From the NCBI GenBank assembly GCA_030272155.1, contig CP126196.1, positions 310,001 to 374,000 on the forward strand: a stretch of 64,000 nt of DNA, given 5' to 3'. The notes under the pieces were generated by a model that worked only from the letters and a program-made list of their open reading frames with translations, was not told the DNA's origin and searched no databases. The position numbers were made by a program, and so were the translations under genes. Positions 1 to 13,880 of this stretch are shown piece after piece; within the stretch, counting starts at the first letter, position 1, and each line of letters starts with the position of its first letter. The stretch is from Tetradesmus obliquus (taxonomy: Eukaryota > Chlorophyta > Chlorophyceae > Sphaeropleales > Scenedesmaceae).

Positions 1-911
1 TAGACATACAAGCGCCCATCTTTTGCCTTGTGTTTAGAAATTACGTAAAGCTGGTGCTAAACTACAGTAGTCCGACGGATAGCGTAGCTTGCATGGGATC
101 GCTCCTACTGCAGTTATATGTGGTGCTGGCGTGTAGAAGTATGTTCTCTAAACGTCTCTTTGTATTACAAAACATACATGTCAGGCACTGCGGGCCTACA
201 GACTTTCATGCATAGCAAGCTGGCCGCACGCTCGCGGGGCTGTTCACCGTGATGATACGCATCTGACGAACCATGGTGACCTCTAACAATTTGCTGCCCA
301 GCTCGAAGTCGGACGCACGTCATTGATTATATTTGTCTTTGGACAAAGTTTTGCAGTGTATTTTACCAGGTCTCAAGACTTGGCGACACAGCCAAAACGT
401 GGGTCGCCCTGTTGGTTTTTTTACAGCCCCGTAATGGCCAATACAATCCTACAAATAAAACTTAACTTAGATTACTAGTAGAATATGGTTATCTATAATG
501 CACGCGGCTCCTTCAACAAGTTTTTGACATCATTGTGAGTTGCGGTGTGAGTTTAGCATCGTGGCGGACGAGAGATCTCCTTCCCGCGCAGAGGGATCAT
601 CCGCGATAACTGGGACCGGACTTGTAGCACTTCATCGGCATACACGTTGATCCGCGCATATAGTTCTCAAGAGGCACACTTAGTGATTAGTGTTTGCACA
701 AGCGTTTGGCGCCCTAGTTCAAGACTCTACTTACCCGTGTACACTGCCCAGTGTGATCACCCTTTGACAAAAAAAATCAGCTTTAGTAGTTATATTGAGT
801 TCATCCAGCATATTTAAGTTCTCAAGACCCCAGCGTAATCCAGAGGCCGGGTGTAGCGAGCTCGCGTCCTAGGATGCGCGGAGCTTGAGATTGTGCCAAG
901 GGCAAACACAA
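1..911. other. 5' flank of the GT2 gene, no gene seen
   Basis: No coding region can be supported here. Base composition is close to random and lacks the CTG/CAG runs of the rest of the window, as in the other presumed promoter stretches (around 19.6 kb and 22.2-22.5 kb). A TATA-like TATTTAAG lies at 811-818, about 94 bases ahead of the chosen start codon of the glycosyltransferase gene; it is the best core-promoter candidate but is unproven. Confidence 0.4.
811..818 (+). promoter_or_regulatory. TATA-like box of the GT2 gene
   Basis: TATTTAAG, 94 bases upstream of the inferred ATG at 912, in a stretch without coding signal. Assignment rests on position and motif only. Confidence 0.25.
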
Positions 912-3900
912 ATGTCTTACAGTCTGGGCTCAGCTTTTGCTGGTAAGCTCGCGCAGCAATTCTGCCCTCACATCGTCAGGCGGTTCGTAGTGTCGGAAGC
1001 TGTGACGACAGCTGCACCTTGCTACCCTCCGTGCGGTCGCAGGCAACGCCGTGATACAAGCCGGCACGAAAAACCAAGGAAAAGGGACTGGTGATACCAA
1101 AGTCAACGGCAGTGACAAGGCTGCCAGCGACAGTGCAGCCCAGGGCAGTGACAAAGCAGCAGGTGCCACCACTGGCAGCACAGTCAGTGCGTCGCAAGGC
1201 ATCGGCAATGGCGTTGCTGACAACAGCGGCGTGGTGAACACAGGGCCACAGAACTCACAAGGCATCGGCTATGGCGTCACCGACCGCGTGCAAGCAGCAG
1301 CAGCGCCTGCGGTTGCTGCTGCAGCTCCTGCCGCCAGCAGCAGGGACAGCACCTCCGACTGGGGAGGCATGAGGAGCGCTTCCTGGGGCGGCAGCAGCAG
1401 CAGCAGCAGCTCGGGTGGCAGCTCAGATGGCAGCTTCTCCGGTGCAAGTGATGGTGATAGCTTTGGGCTGGGCCGCTCCGGCCGTGGCGACAGCAGCAGC
1501 AGCGAGGCACGCAGCGCCAGCGCTGGGGACGGCGGCTTTGGCGGCGCGGGTGACAGGGGCAGCGGCGGCAGCTTTGGTGGCGGGGCAGGCAGGGGCGGCG
1601 GCGGCGCGGGCCGCAGCGGAGGCGCCAGATCGGCAGGTGAGGCGCTGACGTGGCAGTGGCTGTGGCAGAGATGAACTCAGCAGCGCAGTGATGTGATAGG
1701 CATGCCGCTGGCAGTTGTTGTGCATGCTGACTGCTTTGGGCGGGCACAGTGCCAGGTATGGCACAGTGCAGTGTGATGTTTGATGACGCATGAGGTGTCT
1801 GATTGATGCAGCACAGGTGCTTTTTGTGACAACAGCAGCATTTGCACTTGGCTGTACCTGAAAGCAGACACGTAAAACTCCTGCTGACAGCTGGCGCATG
1901 TTTGTTGTTGCCGCAGGTGGCGGCATGGGAGGCGGCTCTGGACGCTCAGGAGGTGCGCAGCTGCCCAGCATGCACAGCTGCACCTGTTACAGGCATCACA
2001 ACCTGTGCTGCATGCGTAGTGGCAACATTACTTACTTGGGCCGGATGTTGTGAAGTGAACGTGCTGGCAACAGCAGCAGCAGCAGAAGCAGACGCAGATG
2101 TGCACAGTGTTGCCATGTACACTTACAGCCATTCACAACCTTGCATGCAAGTGCTGCATGTTGGGAGGCCTAGAACAAAAGGCTGTTGCCCTACTGCTGA
2201 CAATTCGCTGCTGACATGACATGCTGACATGGTAATTGTGCTGCTTGCTGTTCCAGGCAGCCGCTCTGGTGGCGCAGGCCGCAGCGGCGGCGGCGGAGCA
2301 TCAGCGGCCAGTGCCGGTGCGCGCAGATGTTTCCATAGCTCTGCTGGGTCGCCTGCAGCCCGTAGCCAGAGGAACTTCAAAAAGATGACCCGCATGCAGT
2401 TGTAGCGATTTCATGTGCTGTGCAGCAGCGTCCCTATTTGAGTCAGCTGCCAGGTGTGCATTGCAAACCAGTGCACGACTTGCAGCCAGGCGCCTTGACT
2501 TTACCGTAGCAGCTGTTGCACATGCTCAGTTTGCTGTTCCCTCGCTGTGCCTCCACGACATGTAACCTCTCCTATTCCTACTGACAAGCCTGCCCGAACC
2601 CTCTCCTGCTTGCAATCGACTGCACATGCAGGCGGCAGAGGCGGCGGCGGCCGTGGCGGCGGTGGCGGCGGCGGCCGTGGCGGCGGCGGTGGCGGCGGCC
2701 GGGGCCGCAAGATGCTCGATACCATCCCTGAAGCAGACCTGGTGCAGTCTTCCTCTCCTGTTGCATTTGCCGCAAACATTGGACGGCAGCTGCTGCAGAT
2801 TGCTGGTGTGTCTGCGGGTGCTATTAGCACCTTGGGTTCTGGTCCTGAGGCCTCTCTGGGGCAGCTGGGTGCAGCTGGATCTGACTACAGGTCCAGCTGG
2901 GCTGCGCAGGCCAACCAGCAAAGCGCAAGCGGAGCCAGCAGCATGGGCAAAAAAAGTGAGTGGCAACAAGGATTATACAGCTGCATTGACTGACAGAGTG
3001 GTGTTCTTATGGTGCAAGCTGCTGCTGCTAATGTCACATATGCAGGACTTTTGCAGGCAATGTCCATTTCAATTTCAAAAAAAGTGCCTACTCACACCCG
3101 TGCGATGTCCTGTTGCTGCTGCGGCTGCTGCTGCTGCTGCTGCTCAGGCCTGGCGCTGCTGGCAGGCATTGACTACTGGGGCCTGATGGTGCTGGGCATG
3201 GGCCTGCTGCTGGTGCTGCTGTACTTCACGCTGCAGTTCATCAGGAAGGCACGCGCAACAGCAAGGTGGGGTGACCGCTGCTGTGGCTCCTGCTGATGCT
3301 TGTGCAGGGCCGGCTCTTGCAACAATGTGCTGTATGCATAGGGGCATCTGGCGTCAAGCATCTGCTGAGATTGCAGCTGCTTTCTTTCGCAACATCACGC
3401 TGCTGCCTGCTTACAAACACAGCACCTCGCTGACATACACCCCGCGTTGCCTGTTTGAATGTTGTCACTTGTTACTTTTCAAAATGCAGCCTGAGGATGG
3501 CGCCCTGTGAGGGCGGCGCTTTCAGGCTGGCCGCTGCCCGCGGCGACATCGCAACCATGCAAGCCCTCGCAGATGGCAGCAGGCGCTTCCATGTGGACGC
3601 TGATCATGAGGGCTTTACACCGCTGCATGCAGCAGCAGTAGAAGGCAAGGCCGGGGCTCTGCTGTGGCTGTGCCAACACGGAGCTGATGTGGCAGCGTTA
3701 AAAGATGACGGCTGGAAAGACACGGCGCTGCACTACGCGGCGGCGCGCGGCCACATGCACTGCTGCCAGGTGCTGCTGGCGTTTGGCGCACAGCTGGACG
3801 CTGTCAACTATGCAGGTAAGAGGGCGCCTACGGCATGGCTTGTGATTGAACTGTTTGCCTGCAGCAGCTTTGAGCATATGCGCAGTAGTGCCAGCTGACA

Positions 3901-5984
3901 GACCACCAGCCAAAGCCACCAGTTGATGTGCATTGCTGCAAAACCAAGCGTGCCAGTACCGCTGCTGCAGTTTTCTGTGATGCTTGTACTTCAGCATGCA
4001 GCCCAAGCACTCACTACACCCCTGCCTGTTTCATCCCACTAAAACCCGCTTCACACTGAACTTAAATCCCGCGTCCTGCAGGCCAAACAGCAGCTGACGT
4101 GGCTTCCAGGAGCGGCCACAGCCGCCTCGCAGCCTACCTGAAAAAGGTGGCAGCAGGCACCGCCCCAAAGCCCTCAAAAAACACCATCCCTGCGCCGCTG
4201 CGCCGCCAGCTTGCCTCAGCCCTCTCCCAGTACCAGCAGGCAGTAACCGCCGAGGCGCTGAAAGCAGGCGTGGCCGAGCCGATCGCCGCTGCTGCCGGCG
4301 CACTCGCCCCACTCAACTCTGGATCTGCAATCGCATCGTCCAGCAGCCGCAGCAATGCGGCTGGTCTGGCTGAGCAGGCGGCGGCTGTGGCGGCGGCACC
4401 TGGTGTGGCGGCTGGTGCAGTGGCGGCTGCTGCAGCAGCGGCAACAAAAAAGCTGGCGAAGGCTGCTGCCAAGCGGGGCTGGGAGGGTGTGGGAAGCCAG
4501 GGCACTCAGCTGGCTCATGGCGTGAAGGTGTTCCGGGTGCTGGCAGTCATGACACAGGTGGGAATCTACTGGTGTACTGGCTGAAGACACTTGGCTGTGG
4601 TTGGATTAGGAAGCCGTTGTGCTAACACGGCCTGGCAACACGTGTGGATATGGAGTGCTGCAAGCAGCTGACAAGATATGCAGCCTGCGCCGAATGCCAC
4701 TCTTGCTGCTGCACACCACCATCATCCACAAACTCCATCACGCCAGTCCAGCTGAACCCCTGCCGCTGCTGCTGCTGCTGTGTCAACTTTTGCACATACA
4801 GGCGTGTATGGCGGGCTACATTGTGTGGCGCGCGCTGCGCACGCTCAACCCCGGCTGGTCGTACCTCTTCTCCGTGCCCATCTGGGCCTGCGAGTTTGCA
4901 GGGTTTGTGCTCAGCAACGTGTTCGTGATGAGCCTGTGGAACCAGATTGTGAGGGCGCCACGCAAGCTGGAGGAGATGCTGCCGCCTGAAGACATGCCCG
5001 GCGTGGACGTGTTCGTGCCAACATACAGCGGTGAGTCAAACATCTGGTCAAAAGTGCGGCCAAGCCCAGTCAAACGCATATTTGGGGTTGTGATGTGTAT
5101 GTGTTGAGTGGCTTCCTACAAGCCGGAGGAGATGCTGCCACCGGAGGAGATGCCCAGCGTGGACGTGTTCGTGCCAACCTACAGCGGTGAGTCAAACACG
5201 TGGTCCAAAATGCCTTCAAACCTGGTTCAACATAGTATTTGTGGTTGCATTGTGTTGTCAACTGCTTGCTGCGCAAGCTGGAGGAGATGCTGGCACCTGA
5301 AGAAATGCCCAGCGTGGATGTCTTTGTGCCAACATACTCTGGTAAGTCAAACATGCGGTCAAACCTGGTCAAACCCATAGTTGGGGTTGTGATATGTATG
5401 TGTTGGGCGCCCTGCTCTGCAAGCTGGAGGAGATGCTGCCGCCAGAGGACATGCCCAGCGTGGACGTGTTCGTGCCAACATACAGCGGTGAGTCAAACAT
5501 GCGGTCAAACGTGCGGTCAAACCTGGTCAAAGTCAGGGTTAGGGTTGTGATGTGTAAGTGTTGGTTGCCCTTCACTGCACGCTGGAGGAGATGCTGCCGC
5601 CTGAGGACATGCTCAGCATGGACGTGTTCGTGCCGACCTACAGCGGTGAGTCACACATGTCGTCAAACATGTGGTCAAAACTGGTCAAACATAGAGATGA
5701 GGATGTGAAATAAGATTGTGAGGGCCCCCCGCAAGCTGGAGGAGATGCTGGCACCGGAGGAGATGCCCTGCGTGGACGTGTTTGTGCCGACCTACTCCGG
5801 TGACATCAAACATGTGATCAAAAGTGCGGTCAAACATGGTCAAACATGCGGTCTTACACTACTGCCGCTATGCCCATAAATGATCTTACTGCTGATGAGA
5901 ACACTTTCAGAGAGGGCTGCTTAGCTGACAGTCTCTGCATCCTTCTGCTGCGCGGCACTCCTCAATCCATGCACAACCCAACTG

Positions 5985-6061
<77 letters not shown>

Positions 6062-6520
6062 ACAGAGCCGGTGGAGGTGATCGAGCCCACCATCATCGCG
6101 GCCCTCAACATGAACTACCCTGGAGCCCGCATGAGTGTCCACGTGCTGGATGACGGCGCACGCCCCGAGGTGGCGGCGCTGATCAGCCGGCTGCGCTTCC
6201 AGCTCACGTGAGCGGCACTTGCTCTATTCCTCGCTTTTCCTTACTAAAACGCAGACATTGCTAGCGCTCATGTGCATAAGTTGTCATAGCCGGATGCGCT
6301 TCCAGCTTACGTGAGCGGCAAACATGAACTGATGCTCAACGGTCTTACAAAAAGATTGATGCACTGTACATCAGGATTGCTGGCACTCATGTGCATATCT
6401 TATCCTCAGCCATGACAGAATCTGTTGTGCCTTCGCTGCATGTTCGCTAGCCCTGTGCGTTGCCTTTGGTCCAGGGCAGGTGCTGGCAAGGTGGATGGAC
6501 TTTTGACTGATAATGCCCGC

Positions 6521-6562
<42 letters not shown>

Positions 6563-8246
6563 AGCTACATGGGCCGCGAGGCTGAGCTGCGCTACGTTGC
6601 TCGCGTGAAGGCCAAGGGCACCCCGCACCACGCCAAGGCCGGCAACATCAACAGTGCGCTGCTGAAAGAGAGCGCGGGCTCGGGCACCTTTGTGCTGGTG
6701 CTGGACTGCGACATGATTGTGCACCCGGACTTCCTGCAGAACATCCTGGGACACTTCTACAAGCAGGTAAGGCGGTGGGCTGTGATACTTCCTGCAAGCA
6801 ATGTTGACCAGCCAAAGGTTGTGAGGTGGCTGTGCACTGTGGTGCACCCGGACTTCCTGCAGAACATTCTGGGGCACTTCTACAAGCAGGTGAGGTGGTG
6901 GGCTGCAGGGCGGGCTGAACCTTCCTGCAAGCAGCAAGATGTACAGTCCGACAGCAGCTAGCTAGTGGCTGCTTTTCTGCAAGCACCAGCAGTGCGTAGA
7001 CACATCTGGCTAAACAAGCAGGTGAGAGGATGGTGGGCTGTTGTAAGAGAGTAAGGGCAACGGGCACCTTTGTGCTGGTGCTGGACTGCGACATGATCGT
7101 GCACCCGGACTTCCTGCAGAACATCCTGGGGCACTTCTACAAGCAGGTGAGGTGGTGGGCTGTGATACTTTCCTGCAAGTAACGTTAACCAGCCAAAGGC
7201 TGTTAGGTGGCAGTGCACTGTGGTGCACCTGGACTTCCTGCAGAACATCCTGGGGCACATCTATAAGCAGGTGAGGTGGTGGGCTGTGATACTTTCCTGC
7301 AAGCAACGTTAACTAGCCAAAGGCTGTTAGGTGGCTGTGGTGCATCCGGACTTGCTGCAGAACATCCTTGGGCACTTCTACAAGCAGGTGAATGGTAGGA
7401 GGTGTGAAGGCGCATGGGGTATCCTCATTGTGACACACACCCTTCCCTTGACTTACGCGGGTGGCGAGAATCAACACACCACGCATAGCTCATTCATTCA
7501 TTCAAGCAGGCCAGGTGGTGGGCTATGAAACTTGATGCAAGCAATGTTAACCAGCCAAAGGCTGTTAGGTGGCTGTGCACTGTGGTGCACCCGGACTTCC
7601 TGCAGAACATCCTGGGGCACTTCTACAAGCAGGTGGGGTGTTCGGCTCTATTGCGCTTGGCAGATGGTGTCCTGCAAGCAATTCAAATCAGCTAAAGCCT
7701 GTCAGGTGGCTGTGCACTGTGCCACGGTGCCACATGGTGCATAGACTGACCTGAGCATGTGCTGTTGCTGCTTGCTCACTGCCAGCAACGCCCGGCGGCC
7801 CATGGAGCCCTGGAGCACAAGGCCAGCTTCATCCTAACGCCTCCTGCTTACTCGCTGCTGCTGCTGCCGCTGCTGCAATATGTGTCTGCTGCAGGACGCA
7901 CCTGATGGCCGTGGACACTCAAGGACAAGGCTGGCTTCATCTAGACACCCCTTGTTTTGTACGTGCTGATGCACTACTGCTGCTGAGGCTTCGATTCCTG
8001 TTTGCTGTGCTTGCAGGACGAGCCCGAGGGCCCCTGGACTCTGAAGGACAAGGCTGGCTTCATCCAGACCCCCCAGGACTTCTGGAACGTGGACGCAGCA
8101 GACCCCCTGGTGCACAGCGCGCGCTTCTTCTACGTAAGCCGACTACATGCAGCAAACTGCCGCACTTTGCTGCACTTCTGTCATTTGTACCTGCTTGTAT
8201 ATGCCCGGAGTGCACAGCAAACGCTTCTTCCACATAAGTAAATGCG

Positions 8247-8296
<50 letters not shown>

Positions 8297-9927
8297 ACGG
8301 ATTTCAAACATTTGATCACGCAGGCTGCTGATTGACTGTCACAAGTAGCACAGGCACTCTGTCTGCTTGCCGGCCAGCGCAGGCCCATGCTTGCTGCTAC
8401 AGGCAGTTGCCACCAACCATCAGTCAGGCGACTCACTCAACCAAGCTCTCCTGCGAATTAGCAGGTTACTCTTTGCGTGCAGACACGTGCAGCACTCTCA
8501 CTATGCACTGTGCGGTGTTGACTGCCCTTCACCCCTTCTTTCCGACCGCAGGGCCCCATGCTGCAGGGCCGTGATGGCATCGGCGCCTGCCCCTGCTGCG
8601 GCACGGGCGTGGTGTTCAAGCGAGACACCCTCATCGCGCTAGGCGGCCAGAGCTACGGCAGCATCACAGAGGACTACAACACAGCCATGAACATGCTAGG
8701 AGCGGGCTTTGCCACCATGTTTTTGAATGAGCGGCTGGTGTTTGGCATGGCGCCGGATGACCTGGAGTCTGCGCTGACGCAGCGGCTGCGCTGGGCCATG
8801 GGCGCGCTGCAGGTAGGGTTAAGGAGCAAGGGCTGAGGCCAAGGTTTTGGCAACATGCTATTAAACCTGTGCTTGGCATGGCGCCGAATGACCTGGAATC
8901 GGCGCTGACGCAGCGGCTGCGCTGGGCCATGGGAGCGCTGCAGGTGTGGTGTTTGGGGGTGGAAGTTTGTTGAGTCCTGTGTTTGCCAATGTTTTCAGAT
9001 GCCTGCTGCAGTCTGTTGTTACATCAGCCTGCAGGACAAGTTCACCAATATCTCACTTGCATGTCATAGGTTGCAGTTGCTCACTACGTTGTGTTGTTGG
9101 CTGGTGCATGTTGCTGCCACCCTGCAGATCCTGTCTCGCACCAACCCGCTGTCGGTGCCTGGGCTCAACACCACACAGAGCGTGCTGTTCTTCGAGGCGC
9201 TTGCGCACCACTGGCTGGCCATCGCCACAGTGGCACTCGGGTGAGTCAGCTGCTGCTGTTGCTGTGTTGAGTTCGGCATGTGTACATACAGCATGCCAGA
9301 TCCTCAGATGTAACCCTTGATGCTGGCCCACCACTGGCTGGCCATAGTGGCACTCGGGTGAGTCAGCTGCTGCTGCTGTGTGTGCATCTTGGTATGCCAC
9401 AACCTCAGCTGTAAACATTACACTAGCGCACCACTGGCTGGCCATTGCCGCAGTGGGACTCGGGTGCGCTGCGCTGGATCTCTGCAGTCAGCGGCATTGC
9501 CTTCCTGCAGTGATGATAGACTTTGCTGGTGGACATGCTGAGCACCGCCAACAGCCTGCAGATGTCATGTCAAGGCATGCCGCGGCCCTTGCAGAGTGGC
9601 TGCAACCATGTTGGCTGCAACTTAATGCACAGCAAGCTGAGTTGCAGTGTGCTGCTGCTGCTGCTGCCTGCAGCGTGCTGCCCATTCCCTTCCTGTTCAC
9701 CGGCTACTCCCCAGTGGTGGCTCCAGCCATGTGGGAGTTCACACTGGTGGGTGTCCTGCAGTCGTTGTGACATTGAAACTCTTGAAACTCTTTAAACCCT
9801 ACGACTCAAGCTTAGTTAATTCTAAACAGACCTTGGTTTCTGAACTCCGCGTGCCCCTTGCTAAGAGATGTCCATGTTCAAGCTTTTGTGCACTGCAGCT
9901 CAACCATCGGGTTGCTTACATTCACCG

Positions 9928-9962
<35 letters not shown>

Positions 9963-11038
9963 CTTGCCTCACTGCAGGCCTTTGGCTGATTCTACCTCAT
10001 GAACCGAATCATGCTGTGTGGTTCACCTTTGCTTTGATCTTTCAATGTTCGTCTGTGTGCTTTCCTGCAGGCGTTTGGCTGCTTCTACCTCATGAACGGC
10101 AGCATCATCCTACAGTAACAATAACCAAACCTCCATCCAACAATGCTCAAGCAAATGCATGCTTTTTTGCAGGCGTTTGGCTGCTTCTATCTCATGAACC
10201 GCATCATGCTGTGGTGGGTGCACCGCCACGTGGAGGGAGGCAGCCAGGAGATGTGGCGCGGCAGCCAGATGTGGGTGTGGATCAGCCCCAACCACATCAA
10301 GGCCATCTGGAAGGTGCTGGTGGCGGAAAACTGGCTCTTCAAGAAGCTCTTTGCCTTCGAGGTGAGGTTCTGGGGTTTTAGAGACATCTGTGTTCACGGG
10401 GTTTCGTGAGCTGTTAGGGCTTTGGGATGAAGGTGCTGGTGGCTGAGAACTTGCTCTTCAAGAAACTCTTCGCCTTCGAGGTGAGAATTGGATGTGTTGG
10501 GCTTTCCTGCATAGTTACTTCCATGCCCTTGTCTAGTTTATGCGCGGAAGAGCATAGGCTCAAGCAGGTTTGCCTGCTTCTGATGTGTAGGACTTGTAAC
10601 CTTTAACCTACTTCCATGCGCCTTGCCTCGGCCGTGTTATTCACACAGAGCGCAGCACAAACAGTCTATGCCCTGCAACCTGCCCGCCCCTGCAACTGGT
10701 ACACATGCTCAGCTGCCTCCTTGCTGCTGCCCCATTCCTTGCTGCTGCCACCACTAATCACCTTCGCTGTGACCAGCAAGGACAAGAAAGAGCCCAGCAG
10801 GGCAGATGCGCTGAATCAGCTGCTGCTGCTGCTGTCGTGTTGCTGCTGCTGCTGCCATGTCACCACAGACCACCTTCGCTGTCGCCAGCAAAGACAAGAA
10901 GAAGCCCAACAGGGAGACCCTGCCTGTGCTGATCCACTGAATCATTGGTTACTGCTGCTGTTGCTGCCGCCACAGATCATGGTTGCTGTCACAAGCAAGG
11001 ACAAGAAGGAGCCCAGCCGTTCTGATGCACTAATCCAT

Positions 11039-11074
<36 letters not shown>

Positions 11075-13326
11075 AATGTCACTGCTGCTGCTGCCACCAC
11101 ACATCACATTCGCTGTGACAAGCAAGGACAAGAAGAATCCCAACAGGTAGACCCTGCCTGTGCTGATCCACTTGCTCAACTGTTACTGCTGCTGCTTTTG
11201 TCTGGATTCAATGCTTCCACCACAGATCACAGTTGCAGTCACCAGCAAGGACAAGAAGGAGCCCAGCAGGGCCGATGCGCTGCGCAGATCATGTGTCTAC
11301 TTCTATACATTGTGCAGCGGCTGAGCCGCCTTGCTGTTGCTGCTGCCTGCTGCTTGCTCTGTGCCGCCCAACCCTGCTGCTTGCCCTACAGATCACATTT
11401 GCAGTCACCAGCAAGGACAAAAAGGAGCCCAGCCGCGCCGATGCGCTGCGCAGCGTGCTGGGCGTGGTGTGGCCGTACCTGCTGTGGATCGCCGGCTTTG
11501 CTGCTGGCGTGGGCTACTTCGTGGTCAAGGCCTGCATGGGCAGCTACGGGCCATGTGAGTGCACGCTGCGGCGCTGTAATCATATATAATTCGTCTATCA
11601 ATCAAATGCGCGGCAGAAGGGTTTAGGGTTAGGGTTTTGATCTCGCCGGCTTTGCTGCTGGCGTGGGCTACTTTGTGGTTAAGGCCTGCATGGGCAGCTA
11701 CGGGCCATGTGAGTGCGCTGCAAAGAAGGGTTTAGTGTCAGAGTTTAGGGTTGGGGTTTTGATCTCGCCGGGTTTGCTGCTGGCGTGGGCTACTTTGTGG
11801 TCAAGGCCTGCATGGGCAGCTACATGCCATGTGAGTGCGCGGCAGCGCTGCATAGTGCAGCAGAGTGATCAGCTGCGATCCGGCAGGAGGCCAAATTACA
11901 TCACATCTTTAATCATGCTAGGGGCAGGGCAAGCAGCTGGACAAGGCAGCACATTCTCTGTGACATGCACTTGCCAGGACAGGTCCCCAACTGTGGGACG
12001 TAAACAGATATGCCCATGGTGTATGCCACATGCTGACGTGTCCTGCTGCTGCTGCTGCTGCAGGGGAGCTGATGACGTACCTCATCTCCATCATGTGGGG
12101 CAGCCTCATCCTGCTCAGCATCTGGCCGCCACTCGCCACACTGCTGCCAAGGTGCGGCAAAAACGAAAGGCGCACATGCTGCTGCTGCTGCTGCGGCGGC
12201 TGCTGCCACTGCTTGTAGTTGGGAGCATGTTTGTCTTTTGGATGCAGTGCTGTCTGTATTGGTAGTGCATGACAGGATGCTTAGTTGTTCTTTCTGCTGT
12301 ACACCACCCTGCCGCTACTGACCACCCTGCTGCTGCTGCTGCTGCAGGGAGGAGACAGAGGAAGGCTGGAAGATCAGCTGGGATGCCATCCTGCACCTGG
12401 GCAGCAGGGAGCAGCGCGCCGCAGAGCGTGCAGCACTACAGCAGGGCACCTGCCCTCGGGAGCTCATACGGCAGAAGACACTCGGCAAGGACGGCCTCAC
12501 TGCTACAACAGACAATGACTGCGACTTTGCAATCATTGAGGAAGATGAGGAGGCAATGGATATCGTGCCCGGGTTTGATGATGATGACAGCGTGCTGAAT
12601 AGGACGGGATCCAACGGCTCGATCCTGCGGCAGGGCAGCGCCGGCAGTGGCCTGTTCAGGCAGGGCAGCGGCAGCGGCATGTTGCGGCGTATGTCTATCG
12701 ATGTGATGGCAGATAAGGTGCGGTCCTTCTTCCATATCGGTAACCACAGCAGCCCAAGCAATGAAATGCAGCAGCAGCAGGAGCAGCAGGATGGCTCTTT
12801 GCACGCAGTGACCCCCAAGCGCACTGTGCGCCGGGGTTCACTGGAGCTGCAGTCGGTGCAGCGCCCGCAGCAGCAGCGGCAGCAGCGGCGCAGGAGCATG
12901 GACCACCACTCCAACGTGATGAGCTTCCAAGGTTTTGAGGCTGGCAGGGCTGCCAGCTACAGCCAAGGCAGCGGCAGCAGCCCGGCTGCATGGGCAACGA
13001 TGCCCTTCACAGGTCAGCGCATATCCGGTTGTGTTCTTGACTCAAGTTTTGATGCAGCTGGCACTACCCGGCACTGATCAGCTGTAGTCATACACAAGCA
13101 CACACTTGCATGCTGCCATGTGCGCTTTCTCAGTGCTGCTGTGCCAGCAGCATCCAGTAGCTGCACACGAATCATATGACACCAGCTACCCTACACAGGA
13201 ATATGAGGTCATTTACATTCGCCAATCAGCAGGTAAAGGCCACCAGCAGTACAGCAAGAACGCAGGTGCTGTTGCAGCCAGCCTCTGTGCACACATACCC
13301 TTGCACCCTTGCAAAAGCGCTGACAG

Positions 13327-13408
<82 letters not shown>

Positions 13409-13846
13409 ATCCATGCAGGCTTTGAGGAGGTGGATCAGCAGCTGCAGCCGCCAGTGGCACCCCGTGCCCGCCGCAGCTCCTTTGACGGCTTCGCAGCCGG
13501 GCTCAGGCGCAGGTCCTTGGATGCATTCAACCCCTGGCACCGGCACCCGCAGCACACCAGCAGCCTTGCAGCACTGACAGAAGGAGGCGAAGATTCAGAG
13601 CGCGAGACAGGCTGCGGGACAAGCAGCGAGCCGGGCAGCAGCAGCGGCTCCATTGATACAGCCGTGTTCATTCAGACGGTGCCGGCAGCGGCCGCGGCAT
13701 CGCCGTTTGCTGCTGCCGGAGTGCAGAGTCGGGAGCGGCAGCAGCAGCAGCACCGCGCAGGCAGTGCTGCTGCTGCTGGCCAGGCTGCGGCAAGCAGCGG
13801 ATGCGTGTTCAGCAGCAGCCTGCTGTACAGCAGCGGTGGCGCAGCA

Positions 13847-13880
<34 letters not shown>

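Noticed and set aside
930-1747. Open frames on the minus strand opposite the Gly/Ser-rich exon
   Set aside because: Shadows of a GC-rich low-complexity coding exon; the plus strand exons join in phase with the enzyme downstream.
5921-6142. Poly-glutamine open frame on the minus strand (similar ones near 8060-8311 and 13226-13555)
   Set aside because: It is the antisense reading of a CTG tract within an intron of the GT2 gene; no start context, domain or splice support.
4969-11830. Exon copies considered as independent functional exons encoding repeated protein domains
   Set aside because: The canonical GT2 order is complete using one copy of each exon, and many copies have frame changes or lost splice sites.
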